Below are positions 62,939-64,000 of a stretch of 64,000 bases of DNA, one piece after another. Source of the DNA: Tectiglobus sp965224045 (GTDB taxonomy: Bacteria; Pseudomonadota; Alphaproteobacteria; Rhizobiales; Hyphomicrobiaceae). A program made the position numbers and the translations under genes. Position 1 is the stretch's first letter. Each line of letters opens with the position of its first letter. The DNA is taken from contig CBDCYD010000006.1 of NCBI GenBank assembly GCA_965224045.1, positions 186,001 to 250,000 on the forward strand, in the 5' to 3' direction. The notes under the pieces were generated by a model, which ran no database searches, had not been told where the DNA came from, and worked only from the letters and a program-made list of their open reading frames with translations.

Positions 62939-64000
62939 CTAGCGCCAGTTTCTGACCGTTCCGACCAAGTCCCACATCAGCCGATCCAATTGACCCGTCA
63001 TGTTCGATCGTGGAATTCGGGTGTTGGTCAGAGCTGCCCAGGTAAAACCATGAAACGTGCGAACCATGATCGTAGTCGTGCCGGGAAGTGCGCCGGTGTG
63101 CCACCAGTTGTTTTGGCGGTTAACCGACCACCCCCGCGCGTAATTGGGCGAGCGTGGACCAGGGCGCGTCATCGCAGCAATCGAGCCGCGCCGGAGAATG
63201 TCGCGCGCTCCACCGATTCCATCGACGTGGTTCAATAGGCGGACAAGATCCGGCGCGCTTGCGATCCAGCCGCCGTGCGAATCCATGCGGCTAACATTCA
63301 TCGTGTAGGGACTGCCGTCGCGCTGCGGATAATAGACCACTTCACCGCGGGCGCGATCCGCCAGGCGATTACCAGCGATCCGCATCGTGCGAACGCCGGC
63401 CGGCCGCAAGACATATTTTCGGACGAAGGCATCGTAAGGCATGCCTGAAACATCCTCAATGACGCGGCCGAGAATGCAATAACCGAAATTCGAGTAGGCG
63501 TGGCCACGGCCCGGCGCGAAGCCCAGCGGTCGCGTTGCCATGATACGTCTGGTCAAGTCATCGGCGCTGAGTTGCAGATGAGTGAACATGGGATCGTACT
63601 GATTGTTGGATCCCACACCAGCGGAGTGCGTGAGTAGCTGGTCAACCGTTATCGAGGACGCGCGAGGGTCGCGGATCTTTTTGACTTTGTTGCCAAGAAT
63701 TCCCCGACGCCCGAATACGCGATCGTTCAATCTCAGCCGCCCCATCTCGGCCAGCCTGTAAATTGCAACTGATGTGATGGGCTTCGACAGGCTCGCAATG
63801 CGAAAGAGACTGGAGGGCTTGACGCGCTCTCTTGCCGAGACATTGGCGAAACCGTAGCCGTCTGCAAACGCGAGATGGCCGCGGTGGCCAATTGCGACCG
63901 ACATTCCCGGCACGCGATACTGGCGCATGAACCCTTGAATTTTGACGGCCATCTGACGTCGTTCCCTACGCGTCGGACGGGCGTCTGCAGCATCGCTCCA
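62939..64000 (-). CDS. Serine hydrolase, beta-lactamase/PBP4*-like (5' end beyond window)
   Basis: 353 codons are visible, and the frame stays open to the window end, so the true start, probably with a signal peptide, lies outside. The peptidase S12/class C pattern is present: SxxK in SLSKPITS, YxN in YSNFGY, and HTG in WWHTGALPG. It should cut D-Ala peptides, esters or beta-lactams in the periplasm. An ATG at 63952 exists, but it falls just at the start of the fold and is probably internal. Confidence 0.85.
   Translation of the reverse strand, partial: WSDAADARPTRRERRQMAVKIQGFMRQYRVPGMSVAIGHRGHLAFADGYGFANVSARERVKPSSLFRIASLSKPITSVAIYRLAEMGRLRLNDRVFGRRGILGNKVKKIRDPRASSITVDQLLTHSAGVGSNNQYDPMFTHLQLSADDLTRRIMATRPLGFAPGRGHAYSNFGYCILGRVIEDVSGMPYDAFVRKYVLRPAGVRTMRIAGNRLADRARGEVVYYPQRDGSPYTMNVSRMDSHGGWIASAPDLVRLLNHVDGIGGARDILRRGSIAAMTRPGPRSPNYARGWSVNRQNNWWHTGALPGTTTIMVRTFHGFTWAALTNTRIPRSNMTGQLDRLMWDLVGTVRNWR

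Noticed and set aside
1..64000. tRNA, rRNA, CRISPR array, insertion sequence or prophage
   Set aside because: No cloverleaf with a T-arm, no regularly spaced repeats, no transposase or integrase motif was seen on reading both strands.

Overview
The window looks like chromosome from an alphaproteobacterium of the order Hyphomicrobiales (Rhizobiales-like). The reasons are a soluble haem-PAS FixL with FixJ, an Fnr-type regulator with matching TTGAT-N4-ATCAA boxes, a complete ccoNOQP-GHIS set, high GC content, and families typical of that group (DUF6285, DUF6455, paired TauD-type dioxygenases). No rRNA, tRNA, CRISPR array, insertion sequence or phage gene was recognised.

Left part, 1-40 kb, is mostly catabolic. 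A D-tartrate dehydratase-like gene is cut by the left edge. It follows a two-subunit UxaA-family lyase that most resembles SuyAB ((2R)-sulfolactate sulfo-lyase), and a divergent HutC-type GntR regulator sits beside a perfect palindrome. Next come an SDR / phosphotransferase / DUF6285 / acyl-CoA ligase set, a twice-frameshifted D-lactate dehydrogenase-like gene, a three-repeat secreted beta protein, a class III (glutathione-formaldehyde) alcohol dehydrogenase, an SDR-MaoC pair, an FAH-family hydrolase, and an unusual 1103-residue membrane/coiled-coil protein. A degradation-style block follows: LLM flavin enzyme, SDRs, two tandem Fe(II)/2-oxoglutarate dioxygenases, a benzoylformate-decarboxylase-like ThDP enzyme with an MFS exporter, an amidase, a GST and a DHA2 exporter. 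From 32 to 39 kb there is an orphan PhnD-like binding protein, several secreted proteins of unknown function, a thiolase homologue lacking its catalytic cysteines, and a lytic transglycosylase. ispG closes this part.

Right part, 40-62 kb, is a microaerobic respiration and oxygen-control island. It holds two c-type cytochromes, the cbb3 oxidase operon with its assembly genes, a GGDEF-EAL protein, a DUF2189 membrane protein, an amino-acid permease, an Fnr-family regulator, a REC-only protein without its phospho-acceptor, FixJ, FixL, an APH-kinase fusion and a tandem universal stress protein. Six TTGAY-N4-RTCAA boxes lie in front of genes of this island, including the regulator's own gene, so it probably forms one regulon with its controller inside it. 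The window ends with an orphan, divergent SecY homologue and a serine hydrolase cut by the right edge.

The points most worth following up are the SecY paralogue, the degenerate thiolase, the 1103-residue protein with an internal duplication, the REC protein lacking its Asp, and the Fnr-box network. All functions are read from motifs and remembered family patterns; no database search was run.
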